Origin: Cohnella caldifontis
GTDB lineage: Bacteria; Bacillota; Bacilli; Paenibacillales; Paenibacillaceae
Direction: 5' to 3'
NCBI RefSeq assembly: GCF_029360585.1
Contig: NZ_JAQZSJ010000009.1
Span: 124,001-188,000 of the forward strand
Length of the DNA: 64,000 bases
Below the pieces are notes generated by a model. The model was not told the origin of the DNA. It saw only the letters and a list, made by a program, of their open reading frames with translations, and did not search any database. Positions 18,615 through 28,769 of the stretch are shown one piece after another. The stretch's first letter is position 1. Every line of letters starts with the position of its first letter. Made by a program: the position numbers and the translations under genes.

Positions 18615-20798
18615 TTAGTCTCGGCGTCCTGGCCAGAAAGCCCGCTTGCCCAGAAGCAGCGTAATCGCCGGTACGAGCAACGGACGCACAACGAACGTAT
18701 CGAGCAAAATCCCGAGCGCGACGATGACTCCCATTTGCAACATCAACTGGACCGGCATCGTGATCAAAACGGCGAACGTACCCGCAAGTATGAGGCCGGC
18801 CGACGTAATGACGGATCCCGTCTCCCCCACGCCTTCCAAGACCGCTTGATTAAGCGGCATGCGCTTGCTCTTCTGCCATATGGAAGAGATCACGAAAATA
18901 TTGTAATCCTCGCCCAGCGCGATCAAAAATACAAACGAATAGAGCGGGATCGTGCCTTGAATCGCGTCCATGCCCATGAACTCGTGCAAGACGATCCACC
19001 CTAATCCTAACGCCGACAAATACGAGAGCAATACGGTTAGGATAGGTACGTCGCAGCGATCAAAGAACGCAGATACGCGATGAGAAGCATTGCGATCACG
19101 AGAATGATCAGCGGCAAAATGATGCTCATATCCCGTATATTCGTTTCTTTCGTGTCATATTGCTCTGCCGTCTCTCCGGAAATCCATACATGATCCGCAG
19201 CGTTCGCGTCGCCCAATCGATTCAGCTCTTTCTCGACCGTTCGGCGAAGGTCCGGCATGAGGTTCATCGCTTCCGTCGAATAAGGGTTCAGGTTAAGGCT
19301 TACGTCATAAGCCAGGATTGCAGGGTTCGTCTTCCCTGCCTGCGGCTCGGATACTTGCGTCACGTAAGGAAGCGAGGCCAATGTCCGGGCAACGCCGCGA
19401 TCCTTGCCGTCGGTATCCACGATCACTTTAACGGGTGCGAGTTCGCCGGGCGAGAACTGCTCGCCGATGACGGAGAATCCTTCGATGGATGCCATCGTTT
19501 TGGGGAACATGGCCAGCTTATCGAACGTGAACTTCACCTGGGTCGAGAATACGGCAAATCCGCCGAGCACCAAACAGGTCAGGACCATAATGAACCAAGG
19601 CCGGCGTACGACGAGAGAACCGATCAAATTACGCGAAGGCTTGCTGTCAGCCGGGATCGGCAGTCCCTTGCGCTTGGCCCGTTCGGCCAGCATGACCGGC
19701 GTCCTCGGAATGAACGGCCAGAACGAAGCGCGCCCCATAATGGCGAGCGGGAACAAGCGTCAAGCTGGCCAGGACCATCATGAAAATGGAGATCCCGAAC
19801 GGCGCGGCAAGCAGCCGGAACGAACCGTACTCCGCAACGATCATCGTAAGGAGCGAGAGAATGACGGTTAAACCGCTCATCGCGATCGCGCCCGACGATC
19901 CGCTAATGGCGCCGCGAAGCGCCTTGAACTTGTCCGGTTCAGTCTTGAGCAGCTGACGGAACCGGTATATGAGGAACAAGCCATAATCCGTACCGGCGCC
20001 GAACAACAATACGGTCATGATATTGGTTCCTTGCTTTTCCACCGTTATCATGCCGCTATGCACCATCCAGCCCAATATCGGACTGATGACGGAATAAGCG
20101 ATGCCTACCGCGACCAGCGGGAGCAAAGCCAGAATCGGCGAGCGGTAAATAAGCAGCAGCAGCACGAGCACAAGAAGTACGGTACCCAAGAGCAACGTTT
20201 TGTCGGCCTGTCCGAATACTCCGGTTGCGTCGATCTGTATGCCTACCGGTCCGGTCACTCTTGCGTTCAAGTCAGCCGGAGATTCGACGGCGACGGCGAA
20301 CGGATCCGAACCGAATAGGACGGTTGCTTCTTCTTTGGCTTGTTCTACGCCTTCCTTCCACTCATTCGATTGCGCGCTTTTACTGAAGAATACCGGCGTT
20401 ACGATGGTGCTGCCATCCTTCGACAGCTTCGTTTTCAAAGCCTGAAGCGGCATTCGATGCAAGGACGGCACGGATGTCTGGTACGGTACGGGATGTGTCG
20501 ATAATCGATCGGTAAATCGTTGGATGCGCTGCAGATCGGTATCGGTCAGTCCTCCTTGGCGGCGCCACACGAACAGGGCAAGTGCATCTTCCGCATTCGG
20601 ATATTCTCTCTTCACCCATTCACGCGCTTGCACGGATGGCCTGTCGTCGGCCAACGGGGGAGCGTTATTCACGACTTCCTTGCTAATGGACGGAGCCAAC
20701 GTATTTAACAACCCCGCCGCGACTAGCCAAATCAGCAACGTAACCCATCTGGAAGTCGGGCCGGCCACCCATTTATCGATTCCAATTCGATCCTTCAC
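18615..20798 (-). pseudogene. MMPL-family (RND-like) exporter broken by two frameshifts
   Basis: Three frame-shifted segments together encode one YdfJ-type MMPL transporter of ~725 residues. The segments are ~19750-20798 (TM1, large extracellular loop, TM2-6), 19037-~19750 (second loop and TM7-8) and 18615-19031 (last TMs, ending LLLGKRAFWPGRRD). Break 1 is at ~19740-19760, where LTLVPA should continue to LAIMGRASFWPF but two bases appear missing. Break 2 is at ~19030-19040, where IAATY should continue PILTVLLSYLSALG and one C of a C-run appears missing. GTG 20798 has GGGAG 8 bases upstream. Either the gene is dead or the assembly has indels. Confidence 0.8.
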
Positions 20799-20817
20799 GC
20801 CTGATTCTCCCATTCTG

Positions 20818-21030
20818 TCATTGTCTTGGAAAAATAACCAAGAGAACAAAGATACCGGACATTCCATATAGAACCATTACCATGATTCGAAACCCATACG
20901 TCCTATTCTCATCATCACGCGCAAGCAGATGCAGCGATACTCCGGACGCGATCACAAATAGAGAGACCAGCAGATAATCGGATAAACTCAATTCAAACGC
21001 TTTGCTCCGCGGAATCATTATTGAGGGCAT
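20818..21030 (-). CDS. Small two-helix membrane protein
   Basis: 70 residues with two predicted membrane segments (DYLLVSLFVIASGVSLHLLA and IMVMVLYGMSGIFVLLVIF) separated by a short charged loop. I do not recognise the family. It starts within the 3' end of the DUF6220-like gene (38-base overlap) with GAGGA upstream, and ends ~20 bases before the MMPL start, so all three appear to form one operon. A partner of the exporter is a reasonable guess only. Confidence 0.6.
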   Translation of the reverse strand: MPSIMIPRSKAFELSLSDYLLVSLFVIASGVSLHLLARDDENRTYGFRIMVMVLYGMSGIFVLLVIFPRQ

Positions 21031-21385
21031 CGGTCTTCCTCGCGAGGGACACCGTTCCGAAAAACATCATCAGGGCGAGTACCGGATGAAGAGCGGATAA
21101 ATATCCGATATCGGACGGTAATTTGGCGAAGACGCCCATCAAGATGAGTAGGACGATCAAACCTGCGCTAGACAGGCGAAATGAGACCGGCAGCCGTGCG
21201 AAGAAAGAAGCGACGAGCATCAGGATCGGGGGGATGATCAAGAACCTGGAAAACATCGCATGGCTTGCCCACTGGTCCGAATTCCAGAATAATGCGAGGC
21301 CGGCGAGAAACACTTGGATCAAAATGAAAACAGCAAAAATCCGTGCCAGCAGCTTAAAAACGATACGAGCTCTAGGGACACTCAT
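20993..21385 (-). CDS. Four-helix membrane protein, DUF6220-like
   Basis: 130 residues with four membrane helices. The pattern QVFLAGLALFW, then WASHAMFSRFLIIPPILMLV, then ALHPVLALMMFF fits the DUF6220-like small membrane proteins as I remember them; the assignment is from memory. ATG 21385 has GAGGA upstream. It is the first gene of the minus-strand run leading into the MMPL pseudogene and is divergent from the response regulator at 21545. That regulator is therefore a candidate controller of this operon. Confidence 0.65.
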   Translation of the reverse strand: MSVPRARIVFKLLARIFAVFILIQVFLAGLALFWNSDQWASHAMFSRFLIIPPILMLVASFFARLPVSFRLSSAGLIVLLILMGVFAKLPSDIGYLSALHPVLALMMFFGTVSLARKTDALNNDSAEQSV

Positions 21386-21544
21386 TTTTGAATCCTCGCT
21401 TTCGTTAAATTGAGATCGCAGTCAGTTTAATCCATAAATGTCGAGAACTTATGCAAATCTTCCTCTCTTTGCGTGAACGTCCAGATGAACCCGAACCATT
21501 CAAGGTATAATGGCATCAAAACCCATTTGGAAAGGAGCGGTGAG

Positions 21545-22231
21545 GTGGAACCGAAACTGCTTCTCGTTGAGGATGAACCGGGAATGCTGGAGGAGATGCA
21601 AACATTTTTGCAACGCGAGGGGTTCAGGGTATTGACCGCCCGTACCGGCAAGGAAGCGCTCGCGATTGCCCAGTCTGAACGGCCCGATCTCGTCGTGCTG
21701 GATTGGATGCTCCCCGAGAAAAGCGGCATCGACGTATGCCGCGAAATCAGGCAAACCTCTCATTGCGGCATTATCATGGTCACGGCCCGATCGGATGAAT
21801 CGGATAAAATCGTCGGACTGGAAATCGGCGCGGACGATTATTTGACGAAGCCGTTCAGCTTGCGCGAGCTCGCATCGCGCATCCGCGCTTTGCTTCGCCG
21901 CTTGCGCGGTCCGGAAGACAAGCCGATGTCGTTGGAACGGGACAACCTGATCATTTCCGAAGCCAAATGTCAGGTATTCAAGGACGGCCGGGAGATCCAA
22001 TTGACACCGACGGAATTCAAAATTTTGTACACGTTGGCCGCGCGTCCCGGAATGGTATTCAGCCGCCTGCAATTATTAAAAGCCGCGCTCGCGGACGAAT
22101 ATATGGGATACGAAAGAACGATGGATTCCCATATCCGGAATCTTCGCCGCAAGTTGGGAGACGATCCGGCCGATCCTCGTTATATTCAAACGGTATACGG
22201 TTTCGGCTACCGATTCGGTGAACGGCCATGA
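21545..22231 (+). CDS. OmpR/PhoB-family response regulator
   Basis: 228 residues. Receiver domain with VEDE, phospho-acceptor Asp in LVVLDWMLPEKSG and Lys in YLTKPFSL. The winged-helix output domain has LTPTEFKILYTLA and ends VYGFGYRF. GTG 21545 is chosen because AAGGAG lies 7 bases upstream; the open frame extends further 5' but without a site. Its stop overlaps the kinase start (ATGA). It is divergent from the MMPL operon, the usual layout for regulators of membrane-stress or exporter genes. Confidence 0.9.
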   Translation: MEPKLLLVEDEPGMLEEMQTFLQREGFRVLTARTGKEALAIAQSERPDLVVLDWMLPEKSGIDVCREIRQTSHCGIIMVTARSDESDKIVGLEIGADDYLTKPFSLRELASRIRALLRRLRGPEDKPMSLERDNLIISEAKCQVFKDGREIQLTPTEFKILYTLAARPGMVFSRLQLLKAALADEYMGYERTMDSHIRNLRRKLGDDPADPRYIQTVYGFGYRFGERP

Positions 22232-23367
22232 AGATGACGGTCCGCATGAAAACATTTGCCGGTATGGGACTGCTCGTGCTCATTGTCAGCATCACTTTCT
22301 CGCTTACGACGCAATCCTACACAAGCAGCTTGATCGATGAATTTCAAAGAGAACACCTCGACGCCCGCTACTTGAGTGCCGCGCCCGAAGAGCAATTCGA
22401 AATCTTCAAATCTTATTTCCTTGACCATACGCGGGCGAACGCGCTGCTCAGCGTCACGCACGGCGTACGCTTGTCCTTTTTCGTCGCGATCGGATTGATC
22501 TACAGTTTTTGGATTTCGGGGGTGCTGACCCTCCCGCTCAAGAAGCTCATAACCGCAATAGAGCGCGTGTCGCATGGCGACCTGAACGTCAAAGTACCCG
22601 TTAACTCGAAAGACGAGTACGGGCAAGTCGCTCAAACTTTCAACGACATGACTCTTCGCCTCCGGGAAGCGGAGGACGCCCGGAGGCGGTTGGTCGCGGA
22701 CGTCGCCCATGAGCTTCGAACTCCGTTGTCCATCATGCAGCTGAAATTGGAAAATGCGCAACAGCCCGGTCAAAACGTCCCTCCGGAAATGCTGCTTAGG
22801 CTTCATGACGAAGTGATCCGTTTAGGCCTGATCGTGGAAGATCTTCATGTGTTGTCGCTCGCTGAGGCGGGCCGGTTGACATTGGATTGCCAACCGCTCG
22901 ATTTGTCGGCAAGGCTTGAACAAATCGTAGAGGATGTGAAGATGGAGGCCGAGGAGAATGGACTGGAAATACGCTGCCATTCGAACGCGAGACCGGTAAC
23001 GGTAATGGCCGATGCCAGACGGATCACGCAGGTGTTCATCAATTTATTGACGAATGCCATCCGCTACACGCCGGAAGGCGGAAAGATTTCGGTTGAAATC
23101 GAGGATCAAGTCGTCGATCGGGGTTCGATTTACGCCACGGTCTCCGTAACGGATACCGGCATTGGGATACCGGCCGTAGAGCTGGCCCACCTATTTGATC
23201 GTTTTTATCGCGTGGAAAAGGCCCGATCGAGACATACCGGCGGAACTGGACTCGGCCTGTCCATTGCCCATCACTTCGTCAAAGCCCACGGCGGGTTCAT
23301 CCGCGTCGCGAGCGAGCCTGATCGAGGTACGACATTTACCGTATATTTGCCTTCGGGTAATGGATAG
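22228..23367 (+). CDS. Sensor histidine kinase with HAMP domain
   Basis: 379 residues. TM1 near residues 8-30, a short external loop (~55 residues), TM2 (FFVAIGLIYSFWISGVLTL), then HAMP (~95-150). The HisKA phospho-acceptor is in DVAHELRTPLSIMQL, the N box is INLLTNAIRYTPEG and the G boxes are DTGIGIP and GTGLGLSIAHHFV. Coupled to the preceding response regulator by a 4-base overlap. The short external loop suggests the sensor reads the membrane itself or a partner protein, for example the divergent membrane proteins. That last point is inference. Confidence 0.92.
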   Translation: MKMTVRMKTFAGMGLLVLIVSITFSLTTQSYTSSLIDEFQREHLDARYLSAAPEEQFEIFKSYFLDHTRANALLSVTHGVRLSFFVAIGLIYSFWISGVLTLPLKKLITAIERVSHGDLNVKVPVNSKDEYGQVAQTFNDMTLRLREAEDARRRLVADVAHELRTPLSIMQLKLENAQQPGQNVPPEMLLRLHDEVIRLGLIVEDLHVLSLAEAGRLTLDCQPLDLSARLEQIVEDVKMEAEENGLEIRCHSNARPVTVMADARRITQVFINLLTNAIRYTPEGGKISVEIEDQVVDRGSIYATVSVTDTGIGIPAVELAHLFDRFYRVEKARSRHTGGTGLGLSIAHHFVKAHGGFIRVASEPDRGTTFTVYLPSGNG

Positions 23368-23379
23368 AAATAACCCGTA

Positions 23380-23574
23380 ATCCCCGTAGGCTAGCGCTGA
23401 ACCTCCGTCCACTATATAGGTCAGGTCCGCTAACCCGCTTGCTCCCGATTCCGCATAGACGCACGCGGTGACGCTCCCGTTCGTCCAAGCACCCCTTGTA
23501 TAGGCGCTGCCGTCCGCTTTTTTCAGCGCGGGCGTCAGCCTTAACCCGCTCGCCGCCTCCGCCGCCTTATGCAT
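23380..23574 (-). pseudogene. Remnant of a surface-protein Ig-like repeat
   Basis: On the minus strand one open stretch reads GSAYTRGAWTNGSVTACVYA then SGLADLTYIVDGGSA. This has the shape of the bacterial Ig-like/OmpL47-type repeats found in long surface proteins (Y-x-x-G-x-WTN-x-x-VT, SG, Y-x-x-DGG). No start, signal or anchor is present, and the 5' side runs into the antisense of the kinase. It is best read as the leftover of a deleted surface-protein gene. Confidence 0.45.
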
Positions 23575-23771
23575 ATATGTCTTTTTTTGCCTGTTTGTGT
23601 ATGGTAAACACTGTTAATATACTACTGAAGCACGAATTCCCTGAAAGGGACTCATTTGGGAGGGGAGTTTTCCGGGAGACATTCACAATGGCGTGCAGGA
23701 ACGAAGTTGCAATCTGTCTGCTTGCAGCAAGATTTGAAGTAAGGCTATCGTACATAAGAGGAGAGAAGTAA

Positions 23772-26700
23772 ATGACAACTAGGAGACGCAGCTCGGCAAA
23801 AGCGAGAGTGGTAGCCATAGGGATGAGCTTGCTGTTGGCCGTTCTTTCACTGACGCCGATTGCAGCTGTCGGCAGGGCATATGCGGAGCCGACGCTTCCG
23901 GAGGTGACACCGGATTATGAGGGGCCTTTAACCTGGAAGGACTATACGGCTCCGGCGTCAAAGTCGTTGTTGGTACCTGGTGATTTTTTCGTTCCGAACT
24001 CGTTGGTCTTTGATAATAAGGACAATGCTTATGTGACGAAGATAAACACGGTGTTCGTCACCGGTAATGCCACAGCTAAAGTGGAAATGATATCGAACGG
24101 GGGCCAGACGGTCACCGATATCACCTACAATGCCCCACTTCATCATCCGGGAGGCATCGCGGTTGACCTTGACGGGAACCTGTACGTGTCCGATAACAGC
24201 GAAGCTACAATCAACGGCAATAATGTTGCCAAAATATGGATGCTGCCTCATGAGACGGATGAGTGGGTAGACATTACGAAAAATGAACCGATCCAATATG
24301 CGATGGGCGTTGCGGTAGATCGGCAAGGCAACGTGTATGCAGTCGACAGCAATTCCGAGCCCAACAATCCATTGGCGGCGCCGCGAATATTAAAGCTGCT
24401 TAAAGAGGAGTCGTCGTGGGCGCCGTCGTGGGACGATATTACAGGTACGTCGTCGCCATTCAACCTGCCTTATGATATTGCGGTAGACGGTGAAGGGAAT
24501 GTGTTCGTCAGCGATTTGCCGGATGGTCCCGCATTGCCGGGCGGAGGAATTTATAAACTGTCGGCCAACGACGACAACTCCGCTTGGACGAATGTTGTGC
24601 CTGCGACCGCTGACGGAAAAAATGCGTTTATGCCGTACGGCATTGGAATCGATAAATTCGATAATCTTTATGCAATAAGCATGGCTGACGGTAAAGTCAT
24701 GAAACTGCGGCATAATGGCGGACCGGATGATTGGAAGGAAATAGAGGTCGTGTCCAATCCGCCTGCCAACAATTTTGATGTCGCTGCAGACAGCTCCGGT
24801 TATTTGTACAAAGTGAGCTACAATCTAGACGGCATTACAATATATACAAATGTGTATAGACTAATGGCGTCTATCGTTTACGACGGCAACGAAAACACGG
24901 GTGGAACAGTTCCGGTAGACAATGCCGGGTACAAGCCGAATGGATCCGCTACCGTATCCGGCAACACGGGCAATCTGGTGAAAACGGGCTATGTGTTTGG
25001 AGGCTGGAACACGTCGGCCGACGGAAAAGGAGTATCCTACGCTCCGGGCGCAACGATCAGCATGAAGCAAAGCATAACGCTGTATGCGTCCTGGGATCCG
25101 ATTCTGCCCTACACCGTCTCCTATCAGGCTGGAGAGGGCGGAAGCATAAGCGGTCCGGCCAGCGAGACGGTATACGGCGGAAGCTCTCCGGCTTCAGTGC
25201 CGGACGTAACGCCCGATCCGGGCAGCACATTCCTGGGCTGGAGCAGTGACGGAGGAACGACGCTGCTGACCCGCGATGAATTAGCGTCCGCCATCATAAC
25301 GGGCCATATCACGTTTACAGCTTATTTTCAGCCGCCTGTATCTGTGACAAGGCTTGCTCTAGACAGTACCTCCTACACGCTGAAGATAGGCGCAACACAC
25401 CAGACGGTAACGACGGCGGTATATTCCGACCAGAGCAGACACGTTCTTAATTCGGGTGTTTTGTACTCTTCGAGCAACACAACTGTCGCTACGGTGGATA
25501 ACACGGGACTTGTAACGGCGAACGCGAGAGGACAGACTGTCATTACCGCCGTATATCGACGCCAACAGGCTGAAGCGACCGTCACGGTGGAATCGTCTTC
25601 CAGCAACAATCCTGACAGCACGACAGGCACCCTTCCGGTAACTACCAATCCGGGGATTGAAATCATCGTGGATGGCGTGAAGCAGGAACAGCTGGCGACA
25701 GTCCGGCAAGATACGATAAACGGACGAATCGTTACAACCGTTGTGCTGGACAGTCAGAAAGTGACGGACAAGCTGCAGCGGGAAAACAATAAGCTGCTGA
25801 CCATTCCGATGAGCGGGAACAACCCGGTTGTTGTCGGCGAACTGAACGGAAGCTTGGTCAAAGCGCTCGAATCGAACAATGCTCAGATCCAGATCGTAAC
25901 CGATAAAGCGACTTACACGCTTCCGGCATCGCAAATCAATATCGACAGCATTTCCGCGCAGGTAGGAACCGGCGTGAAGCTGGAAGACATAACGGTTCGA
26001 ATTCAAATTTCCGAAACGTCCGACGACAAAGCAGCACAGGTGCAAGCAGCTGCACAGCGCAATCATTTTGATACGCTCGTACATCCGGTCGATTTCGAGA
26101 TTTCCGCCTCCTACGGTCCGCAAATCGTTCAAGCGAACAAATTCAACAGCTACGTTGGACGGATGATCGCCCTTCCGGAGGGGACGAATACGGAAAACAT
26201 AACGACGGGCGTCGTGCTCACGGCTGAAGGCGAATTGTTTCATGTGCCGACCACCGTTGTCCAACAAGGCGGCAAATCTTATGCGCTCATTAACAGCTTG
26301 ACCAACAGCACGTATTCCGTGATTTATAACCCTCGGGAAATGAATGACGTTAAGGGACACTGGGCGAAAGCCGATGTAAACGACATGAGCTCCCGTCTGA
26401 TCATTCAAGGCGTGACGGCAACGGAATTCCACCCGGACGCTTCGATTACGAGAGCGGAGTTCGCGGCCATCGTCACGCGCGCGCTCGGCATCCAAGGCGT
26501 AACGCATAAAGGCATCTTTACGGATGTCGCTTCCGAGAACTGGTATGCGGGAGCCGTGCAGGCCGCAGCCGATTACAAGCTGATTGAAGGTTATAGCGAC
26601 GGTTCGTTCCGTCCGAACCAAAAGATCACCCGCCAAGAGGCGGCAGCCGTGCTGGCTCGCGCGACGGGCATTGCGAACCTGAAGCCGGATTTGCCCGATG

Positions 26701-26903
26701 CGGAAATATCCCGCTTGTTGTCTACGTTTGCCGACGGAAGCCATGTCGCGAACTGGGCACGGTCGAATGTCGCCGCTGCCATCCGTCTGAGCCTCATCTA
26801 CGGTCGGGACGGCAAGTTGGATCTTAACGCGGATTTGACCCGTGCGGAAACGGCTGCGATTGTTCGCCGCTTCCTGCAAGCAGCAAATTTGATTAACTCC
26901 TAA
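23772..26903 (+). CDS. SLH-anchored surface protein: NHL propeller, InlB-like repeats, Big_2, conserved module, SLH triad
   Basis: 1043 residues. Signal peptide to ~38 (AYA-EP). Residues ~40-365 carry NHL-type propeller repeats (GIAVDLDGNLYVSDN, GVAVDRQGNVYAVD, DIAVDGEGNVFVSD). Two InlB B-repeat-like units follow (~370-520; FGGWNTSADGKGVSY, TLYASWD), then a Big_2 Ig domain (~525-605). A ~230-residue module at ~630-860 is shared with the SLH protein at 29138-34021. Three SLH domains end the protein (IEGYSDGSFRPNQKITRQEA). ATG 23772 has AGGAGAG upstream. Probably a wall-anchored adhesin or polymer-binding protein. Confidence 0.9.
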   Translation: MTTRRRSSAKARVVAIGMSLLLAVLSLTPIAAVGRAYAEPTLPEVTPDYEGPLTWKDYTAPASKSLLVPGDFFVPNSLVFDNKDNAYVTKINTVFVTGNATAKVEMISNGGQTVTDITYNAPLHHPGGIAVDLDGNLYVSDNSEATINGNNVAKIWMLPHETDEWVDITKNEPIQYAMGVAVDRQGNVYAVDSNSEPNNPLAAPRILKLLKEESSWAPSWDDITGTSSPFNLPYDIAVDGEGNVFVSDLPDGPALPGGGIYKLSANDDNSAWTNVVPATADGKNAFMPYGIGIDKFDNLYAISMADGKVMKLRHNGGPDDWKEIEVVSNPPANNFDVAADSSGYLYKVSYNLDGITIYTNVYRLMASIVYDGNENTGGTVPVDNAGYKPNGSATVSGNTGNLVKTGYVFGGWNTSADGKGVSYAPGATISMKQSITLYASWDPILPYTVSYQAGEGGSISGPASETVYGGSSPASVPDVTPDPGSTFLGWSSDGGTTLLTRDELASAIITGHITFTAYFQPPVSVTRLALDSTSYTLKIGATHQTVTTAVYSDQSRHVLNSGVLYSSSNTTVATVDNTGLVTANARGQTVITAVYRRQQAEATVTVESSSSNNPDSTTGTLPVTTNPGIEIIVDGVKQEQLATVRQDTINGRIVTTVVLDSQKVTDKLQRENNKLLTIPMSGNNPVVVGELNGSLVKALESNNAQIQIVTDKATYTLPASQINIDSISAQVGTGVKLEDITVRIQISETSDDKAAQVQAAAQRNHFDTLVHPVDFEISASYGPQIVQANKFNSYVGRMIALPEGTNTENITTGVVLTAEGELFHVPTTVVQQGGKSYALINSLTNSTYSVIYNPREMNDVKGHWAKADVNDMSSRLIIQGVTATEFHPDASITRAEFAAIVTRALGIQGVTHKGIFTDVASENWYAGAVQAAADYKLIEGYSDGSFRPNQKITRQEAAAVLARATGIANLKPDLPDAEISRLLSTFADGSHVANWARSNVAAAIRLSLIYGRDGKLDLNADLTRAETAAIVRRFLQAANLINS

Positions 26904-27007
26904 TCAATCCGCGAAGGGCTGCTCAAGCAAGCGAATTTGCTCAGAAGCATTCATTAATGTGAGTGCGAACATTGGGTGCGGAAAAACATTTCATCAAGAA
27001 GAATGAA

Positions 27008-27033
27008 AATCCCCACGCTTGTCGGTGGGGATT
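27008..27033 (+). terminator. Intrinsic terminator after the NHL/SLH gene
   Basis: AATCCCCAC (27008-27016) and GTGGGGATT (27025-27033) form a 9-bp stem with an 8-base loop, ~105 bases after the stop. The T tract after it is short (TTCTTC). Confidence 0.65.
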
Positions 27034-27180
27034 CTTCACGATTTAAGGCACCTTCGAACTGCCATTATTCACTCGAGAAAAGCAGCAAGATTGGCTAGCG
27101 TAGGGTATATATCCCTAATGATAATCATAACTTATATCAAAAATTTAATATTATTCTATATACCGAAAGGAGTGTATTTA

Positions 27181-28023
27181 ATGGGTTTCCCGCCTCAGCA
27201 ACAAAGTAAACCTGGTATTGAATCATTAATGACACCCAGACCTATATTTGATAACCCCAATTACAAACCAGCCGGTAAACTTATGAATAAGATAGCTCTC
27301 ATTACTGGTGGGGATAGTGGAATTGGGAGAGCTGTAGCGGTCGCCTTCGCGAAAGAGGGTGCAGACATTGCAATCTCATATCTAAATGAACACAGCGATG
27401 CCAATGAAACGAAGTTCTATGTCCAAAAGTATGGACGACGTTGCATTACCATACCAGGCGATATAGGGTATGAGCAACCTCGCCAACAAGCTGTAATGCA
27501 AACGATTCACCAATATGGTCGTATTGATATTTTGGTGAATAATGCCGGTGTGCTTTACATTAAGAGCAGTTTACTAGATATAGATTCGAATCAACGAGCA
27601 AGCACTTTTCACACAAATATTTTTTCTCAGTTCATTTTGACGAAAGCTGCCCTGCCTTACATGAATTCAGGGAGCTCCATAATAAATACAACATCTATTA
27701 GTGCCTATCTAGGAGATCAAGATTCAATTGACTACTCGGCATCAAAAGGAGCGATTGTTTCATTTACACGCTCTCTGTCATTGTCACTAGCATCGAAAGG
27801 AATTCGAGTCAATGGTGTTGCTCCAGGACCCATTTGGACTCCATTAATCCCATCTTCCTTACCCCCTGAACAGATTGCCTCTTTTGGAGATAACGTTCCC
27901 ATGAAGCGAGCTGGTCAACCATTTGAAGTGGCACCTGCTTATGTATTCTTAGCCTCCGATGATGCGTCTTACATATCAGGGCAAATACTGCATGTGAATG
28001 GCGGACAAATTGTAAACGGTTAA
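27181..28023 (+). CDS. Short-chain dehydrogenase/reductase (general-stress YhdF/YdaD type)
   Basis: 280 residues with the N-terminal extension of the YhdF/YdaD-like SDR subgroup (NPNYKPAGKLMNKIALITGG). The cofactor loop is T42-G-G-D-S-G-I-G49, the NNAG motif is LVNNAGVL, and the catalytic Ser and Y-x-x-x-K are in STSI... and DYSASKGA. An Arg/His-poor region after the Gly-rich motif gives no clear NAD/NADP preference. ATG 27181 has AAAGGAGTG upstream; the longer in-frame start overlaps the terminator of the previous gene and is rejected. Base composition is visibly more AT-rich than the surrounding SLH genes, which suggests recent transfer. Confidence 0.85.
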   Translation: MGFPPQQQSKPGIESLMTPRPIFDNPNYKPAGKLMNKIALITGGDSGIGRAVAVAFAKEGADIAISYLNEHSDANETKFYVQKYGRRCITIPGDIGYEQPRQQAVMQTIHQYGRIDILVNNAGVLYIKSSLLDIDSNQRASTFHTNIFSQFILTKAALPYMNSGSSIINTTSISAYLGDQDSIDYSASKGAIVSFTRSLSLSLASKGIRVNGVAPGPIWTPLIPSSLPPEQIASFGDNVPMKRAGQPFEVAPAYVFLASDDASYISGQILHVNGGQIVNG

Positions 28024-28138
28024 ACTCATCCAATTCAGAAGTCGCTCTTCGGACTTCCGCGGGGCGCTTCATTGTAACCTTAGGTATCTGAACCGAATAT
28101 GATGGGGTGTAATAAACCCATCACAGGAGGCAATTCTA

Positions 28139-28690
28139 ATGCATAAAGGAAATTATGGAGATTGGACGCAATATTACAGGATTCATCCGGTTATCGACCA
28201 AATTACTGCCAGTTGGTCCGAACCTCAAAAAATTGTTGTTCATAAGCTAGTCAATAAATACGGGTTACCAAACGAAACTAGTTCAAGAAGACTCATTTGG
28301 CATCATAATGGTCCGTGGAAACAAACTATCGTTTATCTTGATACTGTACCGCATAACTTCCCTACTCCCCATCTTGATTTTTTGAAACAGACCATTGATT
28401 ACAAGGTGCCTATTGAACTTTTTGATAAAGTTGCACAATTTGATGGAAGTGTTTATCCTGACCGCACGAGCGGCCAAGTATCGGCGAAATGCGACAAAGA
28501 AGAAATGAATTTTCTAGCATTGAATATGGTAAATGAAATTGTTATTGGAAAGCGTACCGTGGAACAAGCAAAACGCTTTTTTGCCGAAACCGCCATAAAA
28601 TTTCATCAAGGGATATCTTCACCTTATATCGAAACATTTCTTTTCCCAAAGCAAACACATACTGCCGATCCCGATGTGCGTCTTTTCTGA
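28139..28690 (+). CDS. Conserved-looking hypothetical protein, 183 residues
   Basis: I do not recognise a family. The product is soluble with no signal peptide or membrane helix. Aromatic-rich motifs include WTQYYRIHPVIDQITASW, RRLIWHHNGPWK and PTPHLDFLKQTIDYKVP. ATG 28139 has a perfect CAGGAGGCAATTCTA leader. It lies 115 bases after the SDR gene and shares its AT-rich composition, so the pair may have arrived together. Good codon structure and the strong ribosome site argue that it is a real gene. Confidence 0.7.
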   Translation: MHKGNYGDWTQYYRIHPVIDQITASWSEPQKIVVHKLVNKYGLPNETSSRRLIWHHNGPWKQTIVYLDTVPHNFPTPHLDFLKQTIDYKVPIELFDKVAQFDGSVYPDRTSGQVSAKCDKEEMNFLALNMVNEIVIGKRTVEQAKRFFAETAIKFHQGISSPYIETFLFPKQTHTADPDVRLF

Positions 28691-28769
28691 GCCTTCGCAC
28701 CTTGAACCCGACCTTGTACTCTTTGGTGTAACTCGGTTCAATACGGGTTAAGACGTTCTACGGGATGTT

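Noticed and set aside
18615-20798. Programmed ribosomal frameshifting in the MMPL gene
   Set aside because: Neither break shows a slippery heptamer with a downstream structure, and two unrelated shift types would be needed; mutation or sequence error is simpler.
25359-26879. Minus-strand open frame of ~506 codons
   Set aside because: Antisense to the SLH protein at 23772, rich in Arg/His as expected for a shadow of repetitive GC-rich coding DNA.
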